From: Eutreptiella sp. 'Long Island Sound 2002'
Lineage: Eukaryota > Euglenozoa > Euglenophyceae > Eutreptiales > Eutreptiaceae
Direction of reading: 5' to 3'
Assembly (NCBI GenBank): GCA_964036045.1
Contig: CAXIWF010000168.1
Span: forward strand, 124,001-188,000
DNA: 64,000 nucleotides
Shown here piece by piece: positions 36,511-48,560 of this stretch. Position 1 is the first letter of the stretch. Every line of letters begins with the position of its first letter. Both the position numbers and the translations under genes were made by a program. The notes under the pieces were generated by a model that ran no database searches, had not been told where the DNA came from, and was given only the letters and a program-made list of their open reading frames with translations.

Positions 36511-37370
36511 TTTTCTGAGAATTTTCCGAGAATTTTCCGAGAATTTTCCGTCAATTTTCCGAGAATTTTCCGAGAATTTTCCGAGAATTTTCCGAGAATT
36601 TTCCGAGAATTTTCCGAGAATTTTCCGAGAATTTTCCGAGAACTTTGCGAGAATTTTCCGAGAATTTTCCGAGAATTTTCCGAGAATTTTCCGAGAATTT
36701 TCCGAGAATTTTCCGAGAATTTTCCGAGAATTTTCCGAGAATTTTCCGAGAATTTTCCGAGAACTTTGCGAGAATTTTCCGAGAATTTTCCGAGAATTTT
36801 CCGAGAATTTTCCGAGAATTTTCCGAGAATTTTCCGAGAATTTTCCGAGAATTTTCGGAGAATTTTCCGAGATTTTTCTGAGAATTTTCCGAGAATTTTC
36901 CGAGAATTTTCCGAAAATTTTCCGAGAATTTTCCGAGAATTTTCCGAGAATTTTCCGAGAATTTTCCGAGAATTTTCTGAGAATTTTCCGAGAATTTTCC
37001 GAGAATTTTCCGTCAATTTTCCGAGAATTTTCCGAGAATTTTCCGAGAATTTTCCGAGAATTTTCCGAGAATTTTCCGAGAATTTTCCGAGAATTTTCCG
37101 AGAATTTTCCGAGAATTTTCCGTCAATTTTCCGAGAATTTTCCGAGAATTTTCCGAGAATTTTCCGAGAATTTTCTGAGAATTTTCCGAGAATTTTCCGA
37201 GAATTTTCCGAGAATTTTCCGTCAATTTTCCGAGAATTTTCCGAGAACCTTCCGAGAATTTTCCGGGAATTTTCCGAGAACTTTCCGAGAATTTTCTGAG
37301 AATTTTCGGAGAATTTTCCGAGAATTTTCCGAGAATTTTCGGAGAATTTTTCGAGAAATTTCCGAGAATT

Positions 37371-38780
37371 TTCCGTCAATTTTCCGAGAATTTTCCGAGA
37401 ATTTTCCGAGAATTTTCCGAGAATTTTCAGAGAATTTTCCGTCAATTTTCCGAGAATTTTCGGAGAATTTTCCGAGAATTTTCCGAGAATTTTCCGAGAA
37501 TTTTCCGAGAATTTTCCGAGAATTTTCCGTCAATTTTCCGAGAATTTTCGGAGAATCTTTCGAGAATTTTCCGAGAATTTTCCGTCAATTTTCCGAGAAT
37601 TTTCGGAGAATTTTCCGAGAATTTTCCGAGAATTTTCCGAGAATTTTCCGAGAATTTTCCGAGAATTTTCCGTCAATTTTCCGAGAATTTTCCGAGAATT
37701 TTCCGAGAATTTTCCGAGAATTTTCCCAGAATTTTCCGAGAATTTTCCGAGAATTTTCCGAGAATTTTCCGAGAATTTTCCGAGAATTTTCCGAGAATTT
37801 TCCGAGAATTTTCCGAGAATTTTCCGAGAATTTTCCGAGAATTTTCCGGGAATTTTCCAAGAACTTTCCGAGAATTTTCCGAGAATTTTCCGAGAATTTT
37901 CCGAGAATTTTCCGAGAATTTTCCGAGAATTTTCCGAGAATTTTCTGAGAATTTTCCAAGAATTTTCCGAGATTTTTCCGAGAATTTTCCGAGAATTTTC
38001 CGAGAATTTTCCGAGAATTTTCCGAGAATTTTCCGAGAATTTTCCGAGAACTTTCCGAGAATTTTCCGAGAAGTTTCCGAGAATTTTCTGAGAATTTTCC
38101 GAGAATTTTCCGAGAATTTTCCGAGAATTTTCCGTCAATTTTCCGAGAATTTTCTGAGAATTTTCCGAGAATTTTCCGAGAATTTTCCGAGAATTTTCCG
38201 AGAATTTTCCGAGAATTTTCCAAGAATTTTCCGAGAATTTGCCGAGAATTTTCCGAGAATTTTCCGAGAATTTTCCGAAAATTTTCCGAGAATTTTCCGA
38301 GAATTTTCCGAGAATTTTCCGAGAATTTTCCGAGAATTTTCTGAGAATTTTCCGAGAATTTTCCGAGAATTTTCCGTCAATTTTCCGAGAATTTTCCGAG
38401 AATTTTCCGAGAATTTTCCGAGAATTTTCTGAGAATTTTCCGAGAATTTTCCGAGAATTTTCCGAGAATTTTCCGTCAATTTTCCGAGAATTTTCCGAGA
38501 ATTTTCCGAGAATTTTCCGAGAATTTTCCGAGAACTTTCCGAGAATTTTCTGAGAATTTTCGGAGAATTTTCCGAGAATTTTCCGAGAATTTTCGGAGAA
38601 TTTTCGGAGAATTTTTCGAGAAATTTCCGAGAATTTTCCGTCAATTTTCCGAGAATTTTCCGAGAATTTTCCGAGAATTTTCCGAGAATTTTCCGAGAAT
38701 TTTCCGAGAATTTTCCGAGAATTTTCCGAGAATTTTCCGAGAATTTTCCGAGAATTTTCCGAGAATTTTCCGAGAATTTT
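37371..38780. repeat. Block X, partial copy 3
   Basis: From about 37,570 the order of variants follows 21,958-23,160 and 1-1,200. GTCAA at 37,672 corresponds to 22,048 (15,624 bp). From 38,135 the offset is 15,613 bp against 22,522, and 37,570 bp against 565. TTTGCCGAGAA near 38,239 matches 22,626 and 669. Beyond about 38,300 the copy departs through loss and gain of monomers, and an additional TTTTCGGAGAA appears near 38,595. The preceding stretch from 37,371 is the tail of block Z. Confidence 0.87.
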
Positions 38781-41700
38781 CCGAGAATTTTCCAACAGTT
38801 TTTCGTCAATTTTCCGAGAATTTTCCGAGAGGTTTCCGAGAATTTTCCGAGAATTTTCCGGGAATTTTCCGAGAATTTTCCGAGAATTTTCCGAGAATTT
38901 TCCGAGAATTTTCCAAGAACTTTCCGAGAATTTTCCGAGAATTTTCCGAGAATTTTCCGGGAATTTTCCGAGAATTTTCCGAGAATTTTCCGAGAATTTT
39001 CCGAGAATTTTCCGAGAATTTTCTGTCAATTTTCCCAGAATTTTCCGAGAATTTTCCCAGAATTTTCCGAGAATTTTCCGAGAATTTTCCGAGAATTTTC
39101 CGAGAATTTTCCGAGAATTTTCCGAGAATTTTCCTAGAATTTTCTGAGAATTTTCCGAGAATTTTCGGAGAATTTTCCGAGAATTTTCCGAGAATTTTCC
39201 GAGAATTTTCCGAGAATTTTCCGAGAATTTTCCGAGGATTTTCCGAGAATTTTCCGAGAATTTTCCGAGAACTTTCCGAGAATTTTCTGAGAATTTTCCG
39301 AGAATTTTCCGAGAATTTTCCGAGAATTTTCGGAGAATTTTTCGAGAATTTTCCGAGAATTTTCCGTCAATTTTCCGAGAATTTTCCGAGAATTTCCCGA
39401 GAATTTTCCGAGAATTTTCCGAGAATTTTCCGAGAATTTTCCGAGAATTTTCCGAGAATTTTCCGAGAATTTTCCGAGAATTTTCCGAGAATTTTCCGAG
39501 AATTTTCCGAGAATTTTCCGAGAATTTTCCGAGAGTTTTTCGTCAATTTTCCGAGAATTTTCCGAGAATTTTCCGAGAATTTTCCGAGAATTTTCCGAGA
39601 ATTTTCCGAGAATTTTCCGAGAATTTTCCGAGAATTTTCCGAGAATTTTCCGAGAATTTTCCGTCAATTTTCCGAGAATTTTCCGAGAATTTTCCGAGAA
39701 TTTTCCGAGAATTTTCCGAGAATTTTCCGAGAATTTTCCGAGAATTTTCCGAGAATTTTCCGAGAATTTTCCGAGAATTTTCCGAGAATTTTCCGAGAAT
39801 TTTCCGGGAATTTTCCGAGAATTTTCCGAGAATTTTCCGAGAATTTTCCGAGAATTTTCCGAGAATTTTCCAAGAATTTTCCGAGAATTTTCCGAGAATT
39901 TTCCGAGAATTTTCCGAGAATTTTCCGAGAATTTTCCGAGAATTTTCCGAGAATTTTCCGAGAATTTTCCGAGAATTTTCCGAGAATTTTCCGTCAATTT
40001 TCCGAGAATTTTCCGAGAATTTTCCGAGAATTTTCCGAGAATTTTCCGAGAATTTTCCGAGAATTTTCCGAGAATTTTCCGAGAATTTTCCGAGAATTTT
40101 CTGAGAATTTTCCGAGAATTTTCCGAGAATTTTCGGAGAATTTTTCGAGAAATTTCCGAGAATTTTCCGTCAATTTTCCGAGAATTTTCCGAGAATTTTC
40201 CGAGAATTTTCCGAGAATTTTCCGAGAATTTTCCGAGAATTTTCCGAGAATTTTCCGAGAATTTTCCGAGAATTTTCCAACAGTTTTTCGTCAATTTTCC
40301 GAGAATTTTCCGAGAGGTTTCCGAGAATTTTCCGAGAATTTTCCGGGAATTTTCCGAGAATTTTCCGAGAATTTTCCGAGAATTTTCCGAGAATTTTCCG
40401 AGAACTTTCCGAGAATTTTCTGAGAATTTTCGGAGAATTTTCCGAGAATTTTCCGAGAATTTTCGGAGAATTTTTCGAGAAATTTCCGAGAATTTTCCGT
40501 CAATTTTCCGAGAATTTTCCGAGAGGTTTCCGAGAATTTTCCGAGAATTTTCCGAGAATTTTCCGAGAATTTTCCGAGAATTTTCCGAGAATTTTCCGAG
40601 AATTTTCCAACAGTTTTTCGTCAATTTTCCGAGAATTTTCCGAGAGGTTTCCGAGAATTTTCCGAGAATTTTCCGGGAATTTTCCGAGAATTTTCCGAGA
40701 ATTTTCCGAGAATTTTCCGAGAATTTTCCAAGAACTTTCCGAGAATTTTCCGAGAATTTTCCGAGAATTTTCCGGGAATTTTCCGAGAATTTTCCGAGAA
40801 TTTTCCGAGAATTTTCCGAGAATTTTCCGAGAATTTTCTGTCAATTTTCCCAGAACTTTCCGAGAATTTTCCCAGAATTTTCCGAGAATTTTCCGAGAAT
40901 TTTCCGAGAATTTTCCGAGAATTTTCCGAGAATTTTCCGAGAATTTTCCGAGAATTTTCCTAGAATTTTCTGAGAATTTTCCGAGAATTTTCGGAGAATT
41001 TTCCGAGAATTTTCCGAGAATTTTCCGAGAATTTTCCGAGAATTTTCCGAGAATTTTCCGAGGATTTTCCGAGAATTTTCCGAGAATTTTCCGAGAACTT
41101 TCCGAGAATTTTCTGAGAATTTTCCGAGAATTTTCCGAGAATTTTCCGAGAATTTTCGGAGAATTTTTCGAGAATTTTCCGAGAATTTTCCGTCAATTTT
41201 CCGAGAATTTTCCGAGAATTTCCCGAGAATTTTCCGAGAATTTTCCGAGAATTTTCCGAGAATTTTCCGAGAATTTTCCGAGAATTTTCCGAGAATTTTC
41301 CGAGAATTTTCCGAGAATTTTCCGAGAATTTTCCGAGAATTTTCCGAGAATTTTCCGAGAGTTTTTCGTCAATTTTCCGAGAATTTTCCGAGAATTTTCC
41401 GAGAATTTTCCGAGAATTTTCCGAGAATTTTCCGAGAATTTTCCGAGAATTTTCCGAGAATTTTCCGAGAATTTTCCGAGAATTTTCCGTCAATTTTCCG
41501 AGAATTTTCCGAGAATTTTCCGAGAATTTTCCGAGAATTTTCCGAGAATTTTCCGAGAATTTTCCGAGAATTTTCCGAGAATTTTCCGAGAATTTTCCGA
41601 GAATTTTCCGAGAATTTTCCGAGAATTTTCCGGGAATTTTCCGAGAATTTTCCGAGAATTTTCCGAGAATTTTCCGAGAATTTTCCGAGAATTTTCCGAG

Positions 41701-42470
41701 AATTTTCCAAGAATTTTCCGAGAATTTTCCGAGAATTTTCCGAGAATTTTCCGAGAATTTTCCGAGAATTTTCCGAGAATTTTCCGAGAATTTTCCGAGA
41801 ATTTTCCGAGAATTTTCCGTCAATTTTCCGAGAATTTTCCGAGAATTTTCCGAGAATTTTCCGAGAATTTTCCGAGAATTTTCCGAGAATTTTCCGAGAA
41901 TTTTCCGAGAATTTTCCGAGAATTTTCCGAGAATTTTCTGAGAATTTTCCGAGAATTTTCCGAGAATTTTCCGAGATTTTTCCGAGAATTTTCCGAGAAT
42001 TTTCCGATAATTTTCCGAGAATTTTCCGAGAATTTTCCGAGAATTTTCGGAGAATTTTCCGAGATTTTTCCGAGAATTTTCCGATAATTTTCCGATAATT
42101 TTCCGAGAATTTTCCGAGAATTTTCCGAGAATTTTCCGAGAACTTTCCGAGAATTTTCCGAGAATTTTCCGAGAATTTTCCGAGAATTTTCCGAGAATTT
42201 TCCGAGAACTTTCCGAGAATTTTCTGAGAATTTTCGGAGAATTTTCCGAGAATTTTCCGAGAATTTTCGGAGAATTTTTCGAGAATTTTCCGAGAATTTT
42301 CCGTCAATTTTCCGAGAATTTTCCGAGAATTTTCCGAGAATTTTCCGAGAATTTTCCGAGAATTTTCCGAGAATTTTCCGAGAATTTTCCGAGAATTTTC
42401 CGAGAATTTTCCGAGAATTTTCCGAGAATTTTCCGAGAATTTTCCGAGAATTTTCCTAGAGTTTTTTGTC
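38780..42470. repeat. 1.82-kb tandem doublet with nested 330-bp repeat
   Basis: CAACAG is at 38,793 and 40,608 (1,815 bp, 165 monomers), GAGAGTTTTTCGTCAA at 39,531 and 41,357 (1,826 bp), and CCAAGAA near 39,871 and 41,708 (1,837 bp). The copies thus drift by single monomers, always by 11. Between them, CAACAGTTTTTCG recurs at 40,278 and 40,608, a 330-bp (30-monomer) duplication. The right flank from about 41,900 contains two successive GAGATTTTTCC...CCGATAA groups near 41,976-42,095. Confidence 0.9.
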
Positions 42471-45200
42471 AATTTTCCGAGAATTTTCCGAGAATTTTCC
42501 GATAATTTTCCGAGAATTTTCCGAGAATTTTCCGAGAATTTTCCGAGAATTTTCCGAGAATTTTCCGAGAATTTTCCGAGAATTTTCCGTCAATTTTCCG
42601 AGAATTTTCCGAGAATTTTCCGAGAATTTTCCGAGAATTTTCTGAGAATTTTCTGAGAATTTTCCGAGAATTTTCCGAGAATTTTCCGAGAATTTTCCGA
42701 GAATTTTCCGTCAATTTTCCGAGAATTTTCCGAGAATTTTCCGAGAATTTTCCGAGAATTTTCCGAGAATTTTCCGAGAATTTTCCGAGAATTTTCCGAG
42801 AATTTTCCGAGAATTTTCCGAGAATTTTCCGAAAAATTTCCGAGAATTTTCCGAGAATTTTCCGAGAATTTTCCGAGAATTTTCTGAGACTTTTCCGAGA
42901 ATTTTCCGTCAATTTTCCGAGAATTTTCCGAGAATTTTCCGAAAATTTTCCGAGAATTTTCCGAGAATTTTCCGAGAATTTTCCGAGAATTTTCTGAGAA
43001 TTTTCCGAGAATTTTCCGAGAATTTTCCGTCAATTTTCCGAGAATTTTCCGAGAATTTTCCGAGAATTTTCCGAGAATTTTCTGAGAATTTTCTGAGAAT
43101 TTTCCGAGAATTTTCCGAGAATTTTCCGAGAATTTTCCGAGAATTTTCCGAGAATTTTCCGAGAATTTTCCGAGAATTTTCCGAGAATTTTCCGAGAATT
43201 TTCCGGGAATTTTCCGAGAATTTTCCGAGAATTTTCCGAGAATTTTCCGAGAATTTTCAGAGAATTTTCCGTCAATTGTCCGAGAATTTTCCGAGAATTT
43301 TCCGAGAATTTTCCGAGAATTTTCCGACAATTTTCCGAGAGTTTTCCGTCAATTTTCCGAGAATTTTCCGAGAATTTTCCGAGAATTTTCCGAGAATTTT
43401 CCGAGAATTTTCCGAGAATTTTCCGAGAATTTTCCGAGAATTTTCCGAGAATTTTTCGAGAATTTTCCGAGAATTTTCCGTCAATTTTCCGAGAATTTTC
43501 GGAGAATTTTCCGAGAATTTTCCGAGAATTTTCCGAGAATTTTCCGAGAATTTTCCGAGAATTTTCCGAGAATTTTCCGTCAATTTTCCGAGAATTTTCC
43601 GAGAATTTTCCGAGAATTTTCCGAGAATTTTCCCAGAATTTTCCGAGAATTTTCCGAGAATTTTCCGAGAATTTTCCGAGAATTTTCCGAGAATTTTCCG
43701 AGAATTTTCCGAGAATTTTCCGAGAATTTTCCGAGAATTTTCCGAGAATTTTCCGGGAATTTTCCAAGAATTTTCCGAGAATTTTCCGAGAATTTTCCGA
43801 GAATTTTCCGAGAATTTTCCGAGAATTTTCCGAGAATTTTCCGAGAATTTTCTGAGAATTTTCCAAGAATTTTCCGAGATTTTTCCGAGAATTTTCCGAG
43901 AATTTTCCGAGAATTTTCCGAGAATTTTCCGAGAATTTTCCGAGAATTTTCCGAGAACTTTCCGAGAATTTTCCGAGAATTTTCCGAGAATTTTCTGAGA
44001 ATTTTCCGAGAATTTTCCGAGAATTTTCCGAGAATTTTCCGTCAATTTTCCGAGAATTTTCTGAGAATTTTCTGAGAATTTTCCGAGCATTTTCCGAGAA
44101 TTTTCCGAGAATTTTCCGAGAATTTTCCGAGAATTTTCCAAGAATTTTCCGAGAATTTGCCGAGAATTTTCCGAGAATTTTCCGAGAATTTTCAGAAAAT
44201 TTTCCGAGAATTCTCCGAGAATTTTCCGAGAATTTTCCGAGAATTTTCCGAGAATTTTCTGAGAATTTTCCGAGAATTTTCCGAGAATTTTCCGTCAATT
44301 TTCCGAGAATTTTCCGAGAATTTTCCGAGAATTTTCCGAGAATTTTCTGAGAATTTTCCGAGAATTTTCCGAGAATTTTCCGAGAATTTTCCGAGAATTT
44401 TCCGAGAATTTTCCGAGAATTTTCCGAGAATTTTCCGAGAATTTTCCGAGAATTTTCCGGGAATTTTCCGAGAATTTTCCGAGAATTTTCCGAGAATTTT
44501 CCGAGAATTTTCCGAGAATTTTCCGTCAATTTTCCGAGAATTTTCCGAGAATTTTCCGAGAATTTTCCGAGAATTTTCCGAGAATTTTCCGAGAATTTTC
44601 CGAGAATTTTCCGAGAATTTTCCGAGAATTTTCTGAGAATTTTCCGAGAATTTTCCGAGAATTTTCCGAGATTTTTCCCAGAATTTTCCGAGAATTTTCC
44701 GAGAATTTTCCAAGAATTTTCCGAGAATTTGCCGAGAATTTACCGAGAATTTTCCGAGAATTTTCCGAGAATTTTCCGAGAATTTTCCGTCAATTTTCCG
44801 AGAATTTTCCGAGCATTTTCCGAGAATTTTCCGAGAATTTTCCGAGAATTTTCCGAGAATTTTCCGAGAATTTTCCGAGAATTTTCCGAGAATTTTCCGA
44901 GAATTTTCCGAGAATTTTCCGAGAATTTTCCGAGAATTTTCCGAGAATTTTCCGAGAATTTTCCGAGAATTTTCCGAGAATTTTCCAAGAATTTTCCGAG
45001 AATTTGCCGAGAATTTTCCGAGAATTTTCCGAGAATTTTCCGAAAATTTTCCGAGAATTTTCCGAGAATTTTCCGAGAATTTTCCGAGAATTTTCCGAGA
45101 ATTTTCCGAGAATTTTCTGAGAATTTTCCGAGAATTTTCCGAGAATTTTCCGTCAATTTTCCGAGAATTTTCCGAGAATTTTCCGAGAATTTTCCGAGAA
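42471..45200. repeat. Mosaic satellite stretch
   Basis: This holds fragments of several families in series. They include TTTTTTGTCAA near 42,463, CCGAAAAATTTCC near 42,831, GAGACTTTTCC near 42,888, and CAGAGAA then GTCAATTGTCC near 43,257-43,280. CGACAATTTTCC then GAGAGTTTTCCGTCAA lies near 43,326-43,350, CCGGGAATTTTCCAAGAA near 43,752, GAGCATTTTCC near 44,086, and TTTGCCGAGAA near 44,157, 44,729 and 45,003. A substitution at 44,208-44,213 creates GAATTC, the only such hexamer I noticed; uniqueness was judged by eye. No adjacent doublet spans the whole stretch. Confidence 0.83.
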
Positions 45201-48200
45201 TTTTCTGAGAATTTTCCGAGAATTTTCCGAGAATTTTCCGAGAATTTTCCGTCAATTTTCCGAGAATTTTCCGAGAATTTTCCGAGAATTTTCCGAGAAT
45301 TTTCCGAGAACTTTCCGAGAATTTTCTGAGAATTTTCGGAGAATTTTCCGAGAATTTTCCGAGAATTTTCGGAGAATTTTTCGAGAATTTTCCGAGAATT
45401 TTCCGTCAATTTTCCGAGAATTTTGCGAGAATTTTCCGAGAATTTTCCGAGAATTTTCCGAGAATTTTCCGAGAATTTTCCGAGAATTTTCCGAGAATTT
45501 TCCGAGAATTTTCCGAGAATTTTCCGAGAATTTTCCAAGAGTGTTTCGTCAATTTTCCGAGAATTTTCCGAGAGGTTTCCGAGAATTTTCCGAGAATTTT
45601 CTGAGAATTTTCCGAGAATTTTCCGAGAATTTTCCGTCAATTTTCCTAGAATTTTCCGAGAATTTTCCGAGAATTTTCCGAGAATTTTCTGAGAATTTTC
45701 CGAGAATTTTCCGAGAATTTTGCGAGAATTTTCCGAGAATTTTCCGAGAATTTTCCGAGAATTTTCCGAGAATTTTCCGAGAATTTTCCGAGAATTTTCC
45801 GGGAATTTTCCGAGAATTTTCCGAGAATTTTCCGAGCATTTTCCGAGAATTTTCCGAGAATTTTCCGTCAATTTTCCCAGAATTTTCCGAGAATTTTCCC
45901 AGAATTTTCCGGGAATTTTCCGAGAATTTTCCGAGAATTTTCCGAGAATTTTCCGAGAATTTTCCGAGAATTTTCCGAGAATTTTCCTAGAATTTTCTGA
46001 GAATTTTCCGAGAATTTTCCGTCAATTTTCCCAGAATTTTCCGAGAATTTTCCCAGAATTTTCCGGGAATTTTCCGAGAATTTTCCGAGAATTTTCCGAG
46101 AATTTTCCGAGAATTTTCCGAGAATTTTCCGAGAATTTTCGTAGAATTTTCTGAGAATTTTCCCAGAATTTTCCGAGAATTTTCCCAGAATTTTCCGGGA
46201 ATTTTCCGAGAATTTTCCGAGAATTTTCCGAGAATTTTCCGAGAATTTTCCGAGAATTTTCCTAGAATTTTCTGAGAATTTTCCGAGAATTTTCGGAGAA
46301 TTTTCCGAGATTTTTCCGAGAATTTTCCGATAATTTTCCGATAATTTTCCGAGAATTTTCCGAGAATTTTCCGAGAATTTTCCGAGAATTTTCCGAGAAT
46401 TTTCCGAGAATTTTCCGAGAATTTTCCGAGAATTTTCCGAGAACTTTCCGAGAATTTTCTGAGAATTTTCGGAGAATTTTCCGAGAATTTTCCGAGAATT
46501 TTCGGAGAATTTTTCGAGAATTTTCCGAGAATTTTCCGTCAATTTTCCGAGAATTTTCCGAGAATTTTCCGAGAATTTTCCGAGAATTTTCCGAGAATTT
46601 TCCTAGAATTTTCCGAGAATTTTCCGAGAATTTTCCGAGAATTTTCCGAGAATTTTCCGAGAATTTTCCGAGAGTTTTTCGTCAATTTTCCGAGAATTTT
46701 CCGAGAATTTTCCGAGAATTTTCCGAGAATTTTCCGAGAATTTTCCGAGAATTTTCCGAGAATTTTCCGAGAATTTTCCGTCAATTTTCCGAGAATTTTC
46801 CGAGAATTTTCCGAGAATTTTCCGAGAATTTTCTGAGAATTTTCTGAGAATTTTCCGAGAATTTTCCGAGAATTTTCCGAGAATTTTCCGAGAATTTTCC
46901 GAGAATTTTCCGAGAATTTTCCGAGAATTTTCCGAGAATTTTCCGAGAATTTTCCGAGAATTTTCCGAGAATTTTCCGAGAATTTTCCGGGAATTTTCCG
47001 AGAATTTTCCGAGAATTTTCCGAGAATTTTCCGAGAATTTTCCGTCAATTTTCCGAGAATTTTCCGAGAATTTTCCGAGAATTTTCCGAGAATTTTCTGA
47101 GAATTTTCCGAGAATTTTCCGAGAATTTTCCGAGAATTTTCCGTCAATTTTCCGAGAATTTTCCGAGAATTTTCCGAGAATTTTCCGAGAATTTTCCGAG
47201 AACTTTCCGAGAATTTTCTGAGAATTTTCGGAGAATTTTCCGAGAATTTTCCGAGAATTTTCGGAGAATTTTTCGAGAATTTTCCGAGAATTTTCCGTCA
47301 ATTTTCCGAGAATTTTGCGAGAATTTTCCGAGAATTTTCCGAGAATTTTCCGAGAATTTTCCGAGAATTTTCCGAGAATTTTCCGAGAATTTTCCGAGAA
47401 TTTTCCGAGAATTTTCCGAGAATTTTCCGAGAATTTTCCAAGAGTTTTTCGTCAATTTTCCGAGAATTTTCCGAGAGGTTTCCGAGAATTTTCCGAGAAT
47501 TTTCTGAGAATTTTCCGAGAATTTTCCGAGAATTTTCCGTCAATTTTCCTAGAATTTTCCGAGAATTTTCCGAGAATTTTCCGAGAATTTTCTGAGAATT
47601 TTCCGAGAATTTTCCGAGAATTTTCCGAGAATTTTCCGAGAATTTTCCGAGAATTTTCCGAGAATTTTCCGAGAATTTTCCGAGAATTTTCCGGGAATTT
47701 TCCGAGAATTTTCCGAGAATTTTCCGAGCATTTTCCGAGAATTTTCCGAGAATTTTCCGTCAATTTTCCCAGAATTTTCCGAGAATTTTCCCAGAATTTT
47801 CCGGGAATTTTCCGAGAATTTTCCGAGAATTTTCCGAGAATTTTCCGAGAATTTTCCGAGAATTTTCCTAGAATTTTCTGAGAATTTTCCGAGAATTTTC
47901 CGTCAATTTTCCCAGAATTTTCCGAGAATTTTCCCAGAATTTTCCGAGAATTTTCCGAGAATTTTCCGAGAATTTTCCGAGAATTTTCCGAGAATTTTCC
48001 GAGAATTTTCGTAGAATTTTCTGAGAATTTTCCCAGAATTTTCCGAGAATTTTCCCAGAATTTTCCGGGAATTTTCCGAGAATTTTCCGAGAATTTTCCG
48101 AGAATTTTCCGAGAATTTTCCGAGAATTTTCCGAGAATTTTCCTAGAATTTTCTGAGAATTTTCCGAGAATTTTCGGAGAATTTTCCGAGATTTTTCCGA

Positions 48201-48560
48201 GAATTTTCCGATAATTTTCCGATAATTTTCCGAGAATTTTCCGAGAATTTTCCGAGAATTTTCCGAGAATTTTCCGAGAATTTTCCGAGAATTTTCCGAG
48301 AATTTTCCGAGAATTTTCCGAGAACTTTCCGAGAATTTTCTGAGAATTTTCGGAGAATTTTCCGAGAATTTTCCGAGAATTTTCGGAGAATTTTTCGAGA
48401 ATTTTCCGAGAATTTTCCGTCAATTTTCCGAGAATTTTCCGAGCATTTTCCGAGAATTTTCCGAGAATTTTCCGAGAATTTTCCGAGAATTTTCCGAGAA
48501 TTTTCCGAGAATTTTCCGAGAATTTTCCGAGAATTTTCCGAGAATTTTCCGAGAATTTTC
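45200..48560. repeat. 1.88-1.89-kb tandem doublet (CCCAGAA-rich, S-like)
   Basis: GAGAACTTTCC followed by CTGAGAA recurs near 45,308 and 47,200 (about 1,892 bp, 172 monomers), and so does GAGCATTTTCC near 45,834 and 47,726. The CCTAGAA before TTTTCTGAGAA is at 46,261 and 48,142 (1,881 bp). Both copies contain three successive groups of TTTTCCCAGAA-consensus-TTTTCCCAGAA (near 45,875, 46,025 and 46,165 in copy 1), GTAGAATTTTCTG and paired CCGATAA. TTTTCCCAGAA repeated at 22 bp is a hallmark of this family and is also seen near 1,430, 10,675 and 55,490. Confidence 0.9.

Larger units (their letters stand above)
34751..37370. repeat. 1,300-bp tandem doublet, each copy with a 13-bp monomer (block Z, expanded)
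   Basis: Copy 1 is about 34,751-36,060 and copy 2 about 36,061-37,370. The offset is exactly 1,300 bp over most of the length: GTCAATTTTCCGAGAAC near 34,797 and 36,097, and TCTAAAAATTTTCC near 34,838 and 36,138. This is 118 monomers plus two bases, and the two bases are an AA insertion in each copy (35,198-35,210 and 36,498-36,510). Near the right end the offset becomes 1,311 bp (GAGAACCTTCC at 35,931 and 37,242), one monomer more. CTTTGCGAGAA occurs at regular places in both copies. Confidence 0.94.

Noticed and set aside
44208-44213. Isolated GAATTC (EcoRI-type) hexamer
   Set aside because: It is a single chance substitution (TTCTCCGAGAA). It is useful only as a landmark and has no evident function.
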